A stretch of DNA of 64,000 nucleotides from an archaeon (lineage in GTDB: Archaea; Nanobdellota; Nanobdellia; Pacearchaeales; GW2011-AR1), in assembly GCA_018657525.1 (NCBI GenBank), contig JABHWZ010000002.1, positions 20,590 to 84,589 on the forward strand. The letters run 5' to 3'. Each line of letters opens with the position of its first letter. The stretch's first letter is position 1. Under the pieces are notes generated by a model. That model did not search any database. It was not told the DNA's origin and saw only the letters and a list, made by a program, of their open reading frames with translations. Below are positions 7,163 through 14,491 of this stretch, piece after piece. Position numbers and translations under genes: made by a program.

Positions 7163-7673
7163 CTTTTGCCTCCTCCGTTTCTTTAACAACTTCCTCTTTT
7201 TTCTCTTCAACCTTTTTTACTTTTTTCTTCACCGCTTTAATTGTAATTTTCTTTTCTAATTCTACTGGAACAATAAATGATGGTTTGTTAACTATTTTTT
7301 CATCAACCATAACTTTTTTATGGGTTATCATTTGCCTAGCTGATTTTATTGTTGTAACCAGATTTTTATTTAAAATTACTGTTTGCAATCTCCTTCCAAG
7401 ATAATCTCTTCTATCTAAACCTAAAACATCTGCAATCGAGTTAACATTTAATCCAATTTTATTTAATTGATCAAATAATAATTTTTTATCTTTCTCTTCG
7501 GCAGAAATTAATTTTTTGGCCTTTTCTCTCATAGATTTAATTTTAGCTTCAGCTTTCCAAATTTCTTTTTTATTTTTTAATCCAAAATCTTTTTTTATTT
7601 CCGCCTCTTCTTCAATTCTCGCTTTATCAAAAGGTCTTCGTGGTCTTGAATATGTTTTATGTTTTCTTTTCAT
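7155..7673 (-). CDS. rps4: 30S ribosomal protein uS4
   Basis: 172 residues starting KRKHKTYSRPRRPFDKARI as in archaeal uS4, with the S4 RNA-binding domain in the middle (GLDRRDYLGRRLQTVI, then SARQMITHKKVMVDEKIVNKPS). It binds 16S rRNA early in assembly. The C-terminus is a Lys/Glu-rich tail of about 25 residues, similar in composition to the head of the following uS11 protein. It starts immediately after the rps13 stop. Confidence 0.95.
   Translation of the reverse strand: MKRKHKTYSRPRRPFDKARIEEEAEIKKDFGLKNKKEIWKAEAKIKSMREKAKKLISAEEKDKKLLFDQLNKIGLNVNSIADVLGLDRRDYLGRRLQTVILNKNLVTTIKSARQMITHKKVMVDEKIVNKPSFIVPVELEKKITIKAVKKKVKKVEEKKEEVVKETEEAKDE
7169..7176 (-). promoter_or_regulatory. Strong Shine-Dalgarno site for rps11
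   Basis: GGAGGAGG (minus strand) lies 6 nt before the rps11 ATG, within the end of rps4. It decides the uS11 start and shows that internal operon genes use SD-led initiation while promoter-proximal genes here look leaderless. Confidence 0.75.
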
Positions 7674-8144
7674 TTAAACTTTCTTTTTAATTCCTGCCCC
7701 CTTTCTTCTGTTCTTTCTAAAATTAGATTTTGTTCTTTGTCCTCTCATCGGAAGACCGGAAAGATGTCTAAGCCCCTTATAACATTTAATCTTTTTTAAT
7801 CTTTTAATGTCAAATTCTTTTGTTAATTCTAAATCGCTTCCCAACAAATGTTTATCCTCGCCAGTTTCAAAATCTCTTTGTCTATTTAAGATATTCTTTG
7901 GAATGTTAGGATTTTTCATAAACTCTGTGATCTTATTAATTGTTTCTTCACTTAAGTTACCAATCTTTTCTTTTTTATCAAGCCCTAATTTTTTACAAAT
8001 AGCATTTGATATTCCCCATGAAATTCCCTTTACTTTTGTAAGGCCAGGATAAAGTTGCATATTCCCCTCTATGTCTTTTGCGAGAATTCTTACTATTCTT
8101 TCTTCATTCTTAGTGTTTTGTTTTTGTGTTAGTTGCGTTTCCAT
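7674..8144 (-). CDS. rps13: 30S ribosomal protein uS13
   Basis: 156 residues with the archaeal uS13 pattern: VRILAKDIEGNMQLYPGLTKVKGISWG near the start, and RHLSGLPMRGQRTKSNFRKN at the end. uS13 lies in the head of the small subunit and contacts the P-site tRNA. A TATA-like CTTTTTTAAA around 8165-8174 is 26 nt upstream of the ATG, so the uS13-uS4-uS11 unit probably starts here. Confidence 0.95.
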   Translation of the reverse strand: METQLTQKQNTKNEERIVRILAKDIEGNMQLYPGLTKVKGISWGISNAICKKLGLDKKEKIGNLSEETINKITEFMKNPNIPKNILNRQRDFETGEDKHLLGSDLELTKEFDIKRLKKIKCYKGLRHLSGLPMRGQRTKSNFRKNRRKGAGIKKKV

Positions 8145-8181
8145 TATTAAACCTCATAATTAAGCTTTTTTAAATCTTCCC

Positions 8182-8721
8182 TTATTTTACAAATAGATTA
8201 TATCTTTCCATCTCAGTAAGTTCTTGAAAAACTCTTTTTTCAATCGCCCTTTCTGGATCGGGTAAGTTGCTAATTCTGTTTATTAAATCTCCAAAAGATT
8301 CAAATTCTTTAATTTCTCTTTCCTTAAGTATCTCTTGCATATGCTTTTTTCCCATGCCTGGAAGCAATTCAATTTGATGAATCCTCTTATTAATCGCTGC
8401 CGCTTTATTGTAAAAATCTACAAACTCTTTTTCTTTAGTTTTTACAAATTTTGCAATATGTTCTTCTAATTTTGTCTTGGATTGTTCTGTTAATTTTTCC
8501 CTTCTTAATCTACCCGCAATATAATAAATTTTATCCCTTTTATCTTCCCCAACATATACTTCTTCTCCCGCCTCTAAGCTGACTCCTCTTCGAGGCACTA
8601 ATTCAAGAAGTACTAATTCATCTCTTCCAATCGCTTGCGCAATAGGCATCATTTTCCCCTCTAAAGGATAACCATTTGGTAAAAATTCTAATACTACTGC
8701 ATACTCTTCTTTGGATACCAT
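8182..8721 (-). CDS. DUF655 family predicted RNA-binding protein
   Basis: A 179-residue protein of the archaeal DUF655 family. It has the YAVVLEFLPNGYP start, a beta-rich OB-like region with VPRRGVSLEAGEEVYVG, and a helix-hairpin-helix stretch (IELLPGMGKKHMQEILKER at about 121-139). Its place right after the Rpo4 and eL21 genes is the conserved archaeal order, which supports both the identity and a role in RNA metabolism. The molecular function is not established. One base separates it from the Rpo4 gene. Confidence 0.88.
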   Translation of the reverse strand: MVSKEEYAVVLEFLPNGYPLEGKMMPIAQAIGRDELVLLELVPRRGVSLEAGEEVYVGEDKRDKIYYIAGRLRREKLTEQSKTKLEEHIAKFVKTKEKEFVDFYNKAAAINKRIHQIELLPGMGKKHMQEILKEREIKEFESFGDLINRISNLPDPERAIEKRVFQELTEMERYNLFVK

Positions 8722-8722
8722 C

Positions 8723-9028
8723 TTATTTCAACTCCTTAACCATATCCAAAATCTTTTTTATTTCTTCCTCGTCGAGGCTAACCTCTGAAAAGATTTTGTT
8801 TAATTCTGCAGCTGTTTCTGGAAGAGCATCAATTATTTTTGAAATATCTTCCTCTCGCAATTTCATTAATTCAAGCCCTTGAAGTTTATCTCTCAACTCC
8901 TTTGCCTTTTTAGAATCTAATTTAACAAATTTTCTCAAAAATCCAATTACTTCTTTTCCTTTCTCATCGTCTTTAGAAACATATTCCAAAGATTCGCTCA
9001 TGCTTATTGGTTCTCTATCTTTTATCAT
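8723..9028 (-). CDS. rpoF: DNA-directed RNA polymerase subunit F (Rpo4/Rpb4)
   Basis: 101 residues, all helical. The MSESLEYVSK start and the C-terminal pattern LKLREEDISKIIDALPET-like (LREEDISKIIDALPETAAEL) match archaeal Rpo4, which pairs with Rpo7 in the polymerase stalk. It lies between eL21 and DUF655, the standard archaeal neighbourhood, and 4 nt after the eL21 stop. The ATG at 9028 is used; an internal ATG at residue 10 is also possible. Confidence 0.88.
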   Translation of the reverse strand: MIKDREPISMSESLEYVSKDDEKGKEVIGFLRKFVKLDSKKAKELRDKLQGLELMKLREEDISKIIDALPETAAELNKIFSEVSLDEEEIKKILDMVKELK

Positions 9029-9032
9029 CTTA

Positions 9033-9290
9033 TTATTCAGTTTTTATTTTTTTTAAGTGTATCGGAGCAATAATAAATTCTTTTTCCTTTGCTTGATCCT
9101 TTAATTTTATAACATACGACCTTCCCCTCTTACCTTCGACAATCCCTGTGCTTCCTTGAATTCTTTCTGGGAAATTTTTTGTCTGAGATCTCTCTTTGAT
9201 TACTGCAACTCTTTCGCCTTTTTCAAATTTTTGAAAATAGGAACTTAATTTAAGCTTTCCCCTAGTTCGAATACTTTTTCGTTTAACCAT
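9033..9290 (-). CDS. rpl21e: 50S ribosomal protein eL21
   Basis: 85 residues: VKRKSIRTRGKLKLSSYFQ then FEKGERVAVIKE, RIQGSTGIVEGKRGRSYVI and HLKKI, matching archaeal eL21. It heads the eL21-Rpo4-DUF655 operon. TTTAAAAAA around 9312-9320 is about 25 nt upstream of the ATG and is a candidate TATA box. Confidence 0.93.
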   Translation of the reverse strand: MVKRKSIRTRGKLKLSSYFQKFEKGERVAVIKERSQTKNFPERIQGSTGIVEGKRGRSYVIKLKDQAKEKEFIIAPIHLKKIKTE

Positions 9291-9327
9291 GATAAATTCA
9301 GAAATATTTCATTTAAAAAACTATCCT

Positions 9328-9504
9328 TTATTGAAAAGGATCAGTTTGATGGCACAAATCCCCTTTTTCTCTTGCTTCCTCCATATTTGTAACAATTGCG
9401 TTCAACATTTTTTCTCCAAATACTCCAACCCCACATTTTCTACAAAACTCAATGACAGAGCTCTCGTTCAACTCACAACTACAATATAAACATTTTTTTA
9501 CCAT
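9328..9504 (-). CDS. Small zinc-ribbon protein (58 aa)
   Basis: An ATG at 9504 opens a 58-residue frame beginning MVKKCLYC. It has a four-cysteine zinc ribbon: C5xxC8 (plus C10) and C21xxC24 (EFCRKCGVGVFG), then a short helix with NMEEAREKGDLCHQ. AGGAC lies just upstream of the ATG. Similar small Zn-ribbon proteins appear, from memory, across DPANN archaea, but no function is known to me. It lies upstream of eL21 on the same strand, with 37 nt between them. Confidence 0.75.
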   Translation of the reverse strand: MVKKCLYCSCELNESSVIEFCRKCGVGVFGEKMLNAIVTNMEEAREKGDLCHQTDPFQ

Positions 9505-9680
9505 CGTCCTCTTTAAAAACAGGTTGTAAAAATTAATTTAGTTTAAAAACTTTTATGTGTTTTATGAAATGTTTTCTTGAAAACTCTTTAATTTGTGGTA
9601 AAAATATTTAGGTGGGATTTTAGATAAATTAATGAGAATATCTCCATATATTAACTTAAAAGTGATAACATAACAAAAGA

Positions 9681-9688
9681 TTTATAAA
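9681..9688 (+). promoter_or_regulatory. TATA box of a leaderless gene
   Basis: TTTATAAA is centred 25.5 nt before the ATG at 9710, so transcription would begin at or next to the start codon. The 205-nt spacer from 9505 to 9709 shows no other gene or RNA that I can recognise. Confidence 0.65.
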
Positions 9689-9709
9689 CTAAAAAAATAC
9701 CTTAATAAT

Positions 9710-10168
9710 ATGGAAACTCCAGAAAAAAATGATGAGATTCTTACTGCAAGGGAATTATTTGAAAGGAAAAGTTGGAAAAGGAAAATTGAGGATTTTAGTG
9801 AGACTTATCCACGTGCCTCTGAAGAAGAATTAATGATGTTTGGAGAGGAGTATCTTTTAACACTTGAGGGAGCATTTAACAAACTTCCAGAAATGGAGTA
9901 TGAGGCAATTTATCATAGTGGAATTCGATATCAATACAAAGATGAATCTTTGAAAGAGAGATTAAATGGATTAAGACATTTGCAAAGAATGTTTCAAGAT
10001 TTTAATTCTCATCCAAATAGGTCTAAAAATTATTCTCCTTTTGATTTAATAGAGAGGGATCAAAGACTTTATGAATTATGGAAAAAAGATAAAGAGGAAG
10101 GCTTAACCGAGGGAGAATATGACGAATTCCGAGTAATACGACCAGTGATAATTTCTAAAATAAGTTAG
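9710..10168 (+). CDS. Hypothetical acidic helical protein
   Basis: Not recognised. 152 residues, soluble, mostly helical, with many Glu and Lys and aromatic residues; there is no Cys cluster, signal peptide or membrane segment. The consensus TATA box 25 nt upstream of the ATG supports both the start and expression. It stands alone between the ribosomal block and a repeat-rich spacer. Confidence 0.7.
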   Translation: METPEKNDEILTARELFERKSWKRKIEDFSETYPRASEEELMMFGEEYLLTLEGAFNKLPEMEYEAIYHSGIRYQYKDESLKERLNGLRHLQRMFQDFNSHPNRSKNYSPFDLIERDQRLYELWKKDKEEGLTEGEYDEFRVIRPVIISKIS

Positions 10169-10503
10169 ATTTTTTTTGAAAAAATCCTGGGAATCGTTTG
10201 TAGGATTGCAAGAGAAAACGATCCTAACTCATAAATCCTTTCAAAGATTTTTTAACATATTTTTGTCTACTACTTTTTTTGAAAAAAGAAAGGGGAGGGC
10301 TGGGAATCGTTCGTCGGAGAAATTAAAAAACAATTCTCACTCACAAATCTTGGATAAGATTTCAATTTTAGTTTTCTTTTACACTGTAGCTTTTCTTTTT
10401 CTAAAAGAAAAACCCATTTTCTACAACTGTAGGTTCTTTTTTCCGACGAAGAAGGAAAACTCGAAGCGACTCGTTCGCTACTTTTTTTGAAAAAAGAACC
10501 CCA
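10169..10503 (+). repeat. Repeat-rich spacer with degenerate and inverted repeats
   Basis: This 335-nt stretch has no convincing gene. The hairpin TTTTTTTGAAAAAA occurs three times (about 10171, 10274 and 10482). CTGGGAATCGTT followed by GT and GGA occurs twice (10187-10205 and 10309-10318 region), and the 60 nt after each copy also align loosely. GGTTCTTTTTT at 10432-10442 and AAAAAAGAACC at 10490-10500 form a perfect 11-bp inverted repeat, and TTCGTCGGA/TCCGACGAA make another. It looks like remnants of a small palindromic repeat element next to the end of the convergent ABC permease gene. Confidence 0.6.
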
Positions 10504-11718
10504 TTATTCATATCTAAGTGCATCAACCGGCTTCAGCTTCGCCGCCTGTATTGCAGGCAATAACCCAGAAAAACTTCCAATTGTAAAACTAAATAATAAA
10601 GCTCCTAAAATTAATTGCATTGGAAATGATGCCTGCAACAAATCACTTCCTAACGCTGATGCCGCGAGATACTCTGCACTTTTTGCCATGCCCACACCAA
10701 TGCCTACTCCAATAGCTCCTCCAACCAAACCAAGTAATCCTGACTCAAATAAGAAAATCAAAAGCACATCTGAATTTTTTGCACCAACCGCTTTCATTGT
10801 TCCGATTTCTTTTGTTCTCTCCAACACCGCAGTATACATTGTATTCATAATGCCAATCCCCCCCACCAATAAAGAAATCGCAGCTATGCCCACTAAAACC
10901 GCCTGTACGACCCCAAAAATACTTTGGAATGTATTCAATAATTCTTCTGATGTTTGCACTACAAATGTTTCTTCATCTTCCTTCTCGTTTCTGAACTTCC
11001 TCAATTTCCTTTCAATATTATCTGCAACTTCTGCAGGATCAAAACCCTCCTCTGTCTTAGCTAAAATCTGACTTTCTTCATCCACAATATTTAATATTTC
11101 CCTCAAAGTTGCTTTTGGAACATAGACTGTTTTATCATCAATAGAATTCCCTATTTTAGCCAATACCCCCACAATTCTAAATTCCACGCCCTCAACTTTG
11201 ATCATACTACCAATTTTTAATTGTTTATCCCATAAATCTCCATAAATATGATTGTAACCTACGACGGCTTTATTTTTGTCTCCTTTTTCTAATTGTCTTC
11301 CTTCAAGTACCGCAAAACTTTGAACCTCTGATAAAAGTTCCAAATCATCTGCATCTGCCCCCATTATATACGCTATATCCGTTTCGTCTTTCACTCCTAT
11401 CTGACTTTGTTTAGCCAAAAATCCCACCACCCATTTAACTCCACGCACATTTTCAATTACCCCCAAATCTTTGCTTGTTATAATTAGTGAACTACTTGTA
11501 GCACTCCCAGGAGGTCCCATACCTCGAGGATAAATCACAATTTTATCACTTCCTAATTTTTCAAATTCATCATTAATATAATTTTGCAAACCTTGCCCAA
11601 GAGAAATCAATGCTACTACCGCAGCAATTCCAATAAAAATTCCCAGCATTGTCAACCAACTTCTTAATTTTCTTCTTCTAAGATTGTTGAACGACAACAA
11701 GAAATAATCTAATAACAT
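10504..11718 (-). CDS. MacB-type ABC transporter permease (FtsX family)
   Basis: 404 residues with the MacB/FtsX layout: one N-terminal membrane helix (about 20-42, after LRRRKLRSWLTMLGI), a large extracellular periplasmic-core-like domain (about 45-270), then three C-terminal helices (about 272-298, 325-352 and 370-395) ending LKPVDALRYE. Such permeases work with a LolD/MacB ATPase in mechanotransmission or export rather than substrate passage through the membrane. The ATPase and an S-layer-like accessory protein are encoded just upstream on the same strand, with 3 nt between this gene and the accessory gene. Confidence 0.9.
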   Translation of the reverse strand: MLLDYFLLSFNNLRRRKLRSWLTMLGIFIGIAAVVALISLGQGLQNYINDEFEKLGSDKIVIYPRGMGPPGSATSSSLIITSKDLGVIENVRGVKWVVGFLAKQSQIGVKDETDIAYIMGADADDLELLSEVQSFAVLEGRQLEKGDKNKAVVGYNHIYGDLWDKQLKIGSMIKVEGVEFRIVGVLAKIGNSIDDKTVYVPKATLREILNIVDEESQILAKTEEGFDPAEVADNIERKLRKFRNEKEDEETFVVQTSEELLNTFQSIFGVVQAVLVGIAAISLLVGGIGIMNTMYTAVLERTKEIGTMKAVGAKNSDVLLIFLFESGLLGLVGGAIGVGIGVGMAKSAEYLAASALGSDLLQASFPMQLILGALLFSFTIGSFSGLLPAIQAAKLKPVDALRYE

Positions 11719-11721
11719 AAT

Positions 11722-12531
11722 TCATCGCCTCTTTTTATTTTTTCTTTTCCAGAACCAGTAAATTCCGATCGCTACAATAACCAGTAAATACCAAATAGTT
11801 CTAGATTTTTTAATCAGTCCTAACTCCAAAGCTTTTTCTCTAGAATAAACTTCTAATGGCAATGTTACAACTTGTTTCTGATCTTGATTCTCTAAATCTT
11901 TGTAAGTAACTTGAGCAATGATATTGGCCCCAGCAGATTTAAACAAAACATCAAAATTAACATTCTCAAAATCATCTGAACTTACAGTTCCGATGTATTC
12001 TTCCCTCGCAGATAAAAGATCAAAGCCCTCTTCTGAAACAATTTGTAATTTAACAAAATTTATATCTGCCAATCCAAGATTGATTATCTTAAATGAAACC
12101 TCTCCTTTCTCTCCGACAATATTTTTTTTCAATTCAGCGGTATAGCTTAATTCTGTCTTTGCTCCAACATAAATTCCAAAGCTTCCAGTTTTAGTTGTGT
12201 TTTCATAAGTTAAAGTGTAATGGATATTATAATCTCCTGGAATCATATCTGCTGAAGCCTTTAACTTAAAATTAAAACTTTCCTTATCATCATTTCCAAT
12301 CTCTTCCTCACTATCTTCTGAGCTTCCAATTGTTGTGAATCCTGTATCTTCCAAATTTAACATAAGTGTAACATCATTTACATCATCCTCTAAATTATTC
12401 TCAACAACAATTTCTAAATCTGAACTCTGTCCTGGATATAACAAATCTTGATTGACTGACTGAAGTGTTAATGCAGAAGTCAAACTGAAACTGAAAATTA
12501 ATAGTACTGCTAAAATGTTTGCTTTATTCAT
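11722..12531 (-). CDS. Secreted S-layer-like accessory protein of the ABC exporter
   Basis: 269 residues with an N-terminal signal peptide (about 1-21, ending SALT), two beta-sandwich regions of the CARDB/NEW3-like type seen in archaeal COG1361 proteins (LYPGQSSDLEIVVENNLED and later GEVSFKIINLGLADINFV), and a C-terminal membrane anchor at about 244-261 followed by KRKNKKRR. It lies between the ATPase and permease genes, so it is probably the extracellular partner of that transporter, in place of a bacterial MacA-like adaptor. TTTATAAA at 12553-12560 is 25 nt before the ATG. Confidence 0.8.
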   Translation of the reverse strand: MNKANILAVLLIFSFSLTSALTLQSVNQDLLYPGQSSDLEIVVENNLEDDVNDVTLMLNLEDTGFTTIGSSEDSEEEIGNDDKESFNFKLKASADMIPGDYNIHYTLTYENTTKTGSFGIYVGAKTELSYTAELKKNIVGEKGEVSFKIINLGLADINFVKLQIVSEEGFDLLSAREEYIGTVSSDDFENVNFDVLFKSAGANIIAQVTYKDLENQDQKQVVTLPLEVYSREKALELGLIKKSRTIWYLLVIVAIGIYWFWKRKNKKRR

Positions 12532-12578
12532 AAAATATCCTTAAATTTAAGGTTTATAAAAATATTGGTTTTTCAGAT

Positions 12579-13247
12579 TTATTCAATTTGCCCATCTTTT
12601 AGGCTAATTATCTTTTTTGCTTGTTTTGCAATTTCTAAATCATGAGTAACCATAATTATTGTTTTCCCTGTTTTATTTAATTCTCTGAACATTTTCATAA
12701 TTTCTTTACCTGTTTTACTATCTAAATTTCCTGTTGGTTCGTCAGCTAAAATAACTTCTGGGTCATTTGAAAGTGATCTAGCAATTGCAACTCTCTGTCT
12801 CTGCCCCCCAGAAAGTTCTCCTGGAAGATGATGTAATCTATCGTCTAATCCCACCTGAGTCAATAAATCACTTGCCCTTTTTACTCTCTCTTTCTTTTCA
12901 ACTTTCTGAAATAACATCGGAAGCATAACATTCTCTAAAGCAGTTAGCGTAGGGATTAAATTAAATCCTTGAAAAATAAACCCAATTTTTCTACCTCGAA
13001 TCTGTGCCAATTCTGATTCTCCTAAATGTTCAATATCCTGCCCATCTAAAAAAATATTCCCCTCGCTCGCCAAGTCTAATGCTCCAACTAGATTCATCAC
13101 AGTACTTTTCCCGCTTCCACTCGGACCCACAATAGCAACAAAATCTCCAGCATTAATACAAACATTAATTCCATGCGCCGCTTTAATAATTGAGTCCCCC
13201 ATTTGGTAAAACTTACAAACGCCCTTCAATTTAATTAGTTCTTTCAT
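12579..13247 (-). CDS. ABC transporter ATP-binding protein (LolD/MacB type)
   Basis: 222 residues with all ABC ATPase motifs: Walker [10 protein letters not shown] (41-49), Q-loop FQGFNLIPT (92-100), signature [15 protein letters not shown] (145-159), Walker [13 protein letters not shown] (165-176) and H-loop VTHDLE. The NLDSKTG ending is typical of the LolD/MacB branch. It is the energiser of the permease at 10504-11718. TATTTAAAAT at 13269-13278 is 26 nt upstream of the ATG. Confidence 0.94.
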   Translation of the reverse strand: MKELIKLKGVCKFYQMGDSIIKAAHGINVCINAGDFVAIVGPSGSGKSTVMNLVGALDLASEGNIFLDGQDIEHLGESELAQIRGRKIGFIFQGFNLIPTLTALENVMLPMLFQKVEKKERVKRASDLLTQVGLDDRLHHLPGELSGGQRQRVAIARSLSNDPEVILADEPTGNLDSKTGKEIMKMFRELNKTGKTIIMVTHDLEIAKQAKKIISLKDGQIE

Positions 13248-13358
13248 AATTTTCAGTTAAATTGACCCTATTTAAAATTAATGTATTGTAGGATTCATCA
13301 ACATAATATTTAAATAATTAGAGCGCCTTACTTTTTTAATTAAATTAGAGAAATAAAA

Positions 13359-13688
13359 ATGACAAACAATAAAATAGAAGGTAGTGGTGTGTCAGGAAGA
13401 CTTGTTGATAAGCTGCCAGATGGGATAGTTTCTGTTAATAGAAGACTTTGTCGTACTCCTCCAGTTGGAAGTGAACCCTCATTCTTTGAAGTCCCTTGCC
13501 CTTTAAGAACTGAAGGGAAACCAGAAGGATCCGTTGAATCGAGTTTAGAGAGAGCCGGGATAGATCCAGCACCACCATGTTGCGGTCCATCATTATATGA
13601 AGTCGCTGTACCAGAAGATCCTGAACAAGCAGCTCTTGATTACGCTCAAAGACTTTCAGAAAGAAGCAACAAATATCTGCCCAAGTAA
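13359..13688 (+). CDS. Hypothetical Pro/Cys-containing protein
   Basis: Not recognised. 109 residues, rich in Pro, Ser, Gly and Glu, probably partly disordered. A short motif recurs: PPVGSEPSFFEVPCP near residues 35-49 and PPCCGPSLYEVAVPEDP near 72-88, so the protein may carry two degenerate units. It ends with a helix (AALDYAQRLSERSNKYL). It stands between the divergent ABC ATPase gene and rpo10. Confidence 0.55.
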   Translation: MTNNKIEGSGVSGRLVDKLPDGIVSVNRRLCRTPPVGSEPSFFEVPCPLRTEGKPEGSVESSLERAGIDPAPPCCGPSLYEVAVPEDPEQAALDYAQRLSERSNKYLPK

Positions 13689-13727
13689 AATAGCAAGTTT
13701 TTTAAACTAAAATAATGAGTTAATATT

Positions 13728-13925
13728 ATGATAATTCCAGTTAGATGTTTCTCATGCGGAAAACCAATTGGTCAACTATGGGAAGAATTCAAAAAACGAA
13801 CCGCAGACAACGAAAAGCCAGGCAAAGTTTTAGACGAGCTTGGACTAGAAAGATTCTGTTGTAGGTCTGTTTTCTTAGGTCAAGAAGATTTAATTGAGTT
13901 AGTAGGAAAATTCAAGAAAGCTTAA
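13728..13925 (+). CDS. rpoN: DNA-directed RNA polymerase subunit N (Rpo10)
   Basis: 65 residues with the zinc-bundle of Rpb10/Rpo10: MIIPVRCFSCGKPIG (C7, C10) and ERFCCRSVFLG (C44, C45). It anchors the Rpo3-Rpo11 platform. In most archaea this gene follows rps9; here it is displaced about 9 kb and on the other strand. Its last 4 nt overlap the convergent rnp4 gene. Confidence 0.96.
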   Translation: MIIPVRCFSCGKPIGQLWEEFKKRTADNEKPGKVLDELGLERFCCRSVFLGQEDLIELVGKFKKA

Positions 13926-14176
13926 ATTTTCCATTTACTTTCATTTTCACAATCTTTACAAATAATTTTTTTAAAACCTTTCTTAATTCCCAAAACTTTC
14001 AAATTAGGAGAATAACATTTTTTACAAAATAATTTGCGTTTTTCTTTTAAGGGAATTTTAAATTGCATCGCTAATCGTTTTATTTGTTTAATCTCCTTTG
14101 GAGATTTAGATTTAATATCTAGGAAAAATTTTTCAATTTCTTTTTTAGCATCGCTTTTTGGAATTTTCTTTTGCAT
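13922..14176 (-). CDS. rnp4: Ribonuclease P protein component 4 (Rpp21 family)
   Basis: With the ATG at 14176 the product has 84 residues: helical N-terminus, IKRLAMQFKIPLKEKRKLFCKKC, and a zinc ribbon with C51, C54, C73 and C76. It is the Rpp21 protein of archaeal RNase P, which removes tRNA 5' leaders. CTATAAAAAG around 14198-14207 is 26 nt upstream, which supports this ATG over an upstream one at 14215 that would add a hydrophobic stretch unlike the family. Confidence 0.9.
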   Translation of the reverse strand: MQKKIPKSDAKKEIEKFFLDIKSKSPKEIKQIKRLAMQFKIPLKEKRKLFCKKCYSPNLKVLGIKKGFKKIICKDCENESKWKI

Positions 14177-14232
14177 ATTTAACCAGGCATACAATACTAT
14201 AAAAAGTTGCCCCAATATTCTATAATTAGGGG

Positions 14233-14266
14233 CCTGTCCTCAGGTTCTCGTGCCCTGAAAGGGTAT
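14233..14266 (-). repeat. Two-hairpin motif downstream of 5S rRNA
   Basis: Plus-strand CCTGTCCTCAGG then TTCTCGTG and CCCTGAAAGGG-TAT forms two adjacent small hairpins. The same layout, with compensating stem lengths (CCTGCTCGCAGG, TTCTAGTG, CCCTTCCTAAGGG-TAT), occurs twice downstream of tRNA-Arg at 15751-15785 and 15822-15856. In each case it lies 3' of a stable RNA gene and in the same orientation relative to it, so it could be a processing or termination signal, or a small mobile repeat. Confidence 0.6.
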
Positions 14267-14293
14267 ACCCCGAGCGGTGCCAAAAAAATAAAT

Positions 14294-14405
14294 AAGACAG
14301 CTTAATGGGTTCGCAGCTGGTCTGCCACTAAAACCATCAACGTGAAAAGCTTAACTTCTGTGTTCGGAATGAGAACAGGTGGTACCAAATCACTATGGCC
14401 GTCTT
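14294..14405 (-). rRNA. rrf: 5S ribosomal RNA
   Basis: The minus strand carries the 5S landmarks: a closing helix AAGACGGC/GCTGTCTT, GCCATAGTG, the universal core ATTCCGAACACAGAAGTTAAGC and the GGTACCACC region, ending in GCGAACCCATTAAGC. About 112 nt between the helix ends. No 16S or 23S gene is adjacent, so 5S is unlinked from the rRNA operon as far as this window shows. CTTTTTAAAG at 14426-14435 is a TATA candidate 26 nt upstream. Confidence 0.93.
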
Positions 14406-14462
14406 AAAATTACACAGAATTCTGTCTTTTTAAAGATTCCTATTTTAAAAATTAATGATAAT

Positions 14463-14470
14463 TTTATATA
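14463..14470 (+). promoter_or_regulatory. TATA box
   Basis: TTTATATA is centred 25.5 nt upstream of the ATG at 14492, typical of a leaderless archaeal mRNA. It lies about 30 nt from the divergent 5S rRNA TATA box. Confidence 0.6.
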
Positions 14471-14491
14471 TCCCTAAAAAAATCTAAAAGT

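Noticed and set aside
10176..10490. A 104-codon open frame in the repeat-rich spacer
   Set aside because: It runs across the repeats and an inverted repeat, its composition is low-complexity and unlike neighbours, and no TATA box or ribosome-binding site fits.
14233..14266. A known riboswitch or SRP/RNase P RNA piece
   Set aside because: The two small hairpins do not match any conserved core I know, and the position 3' of the 5S gene argues against control of a downstream gene.
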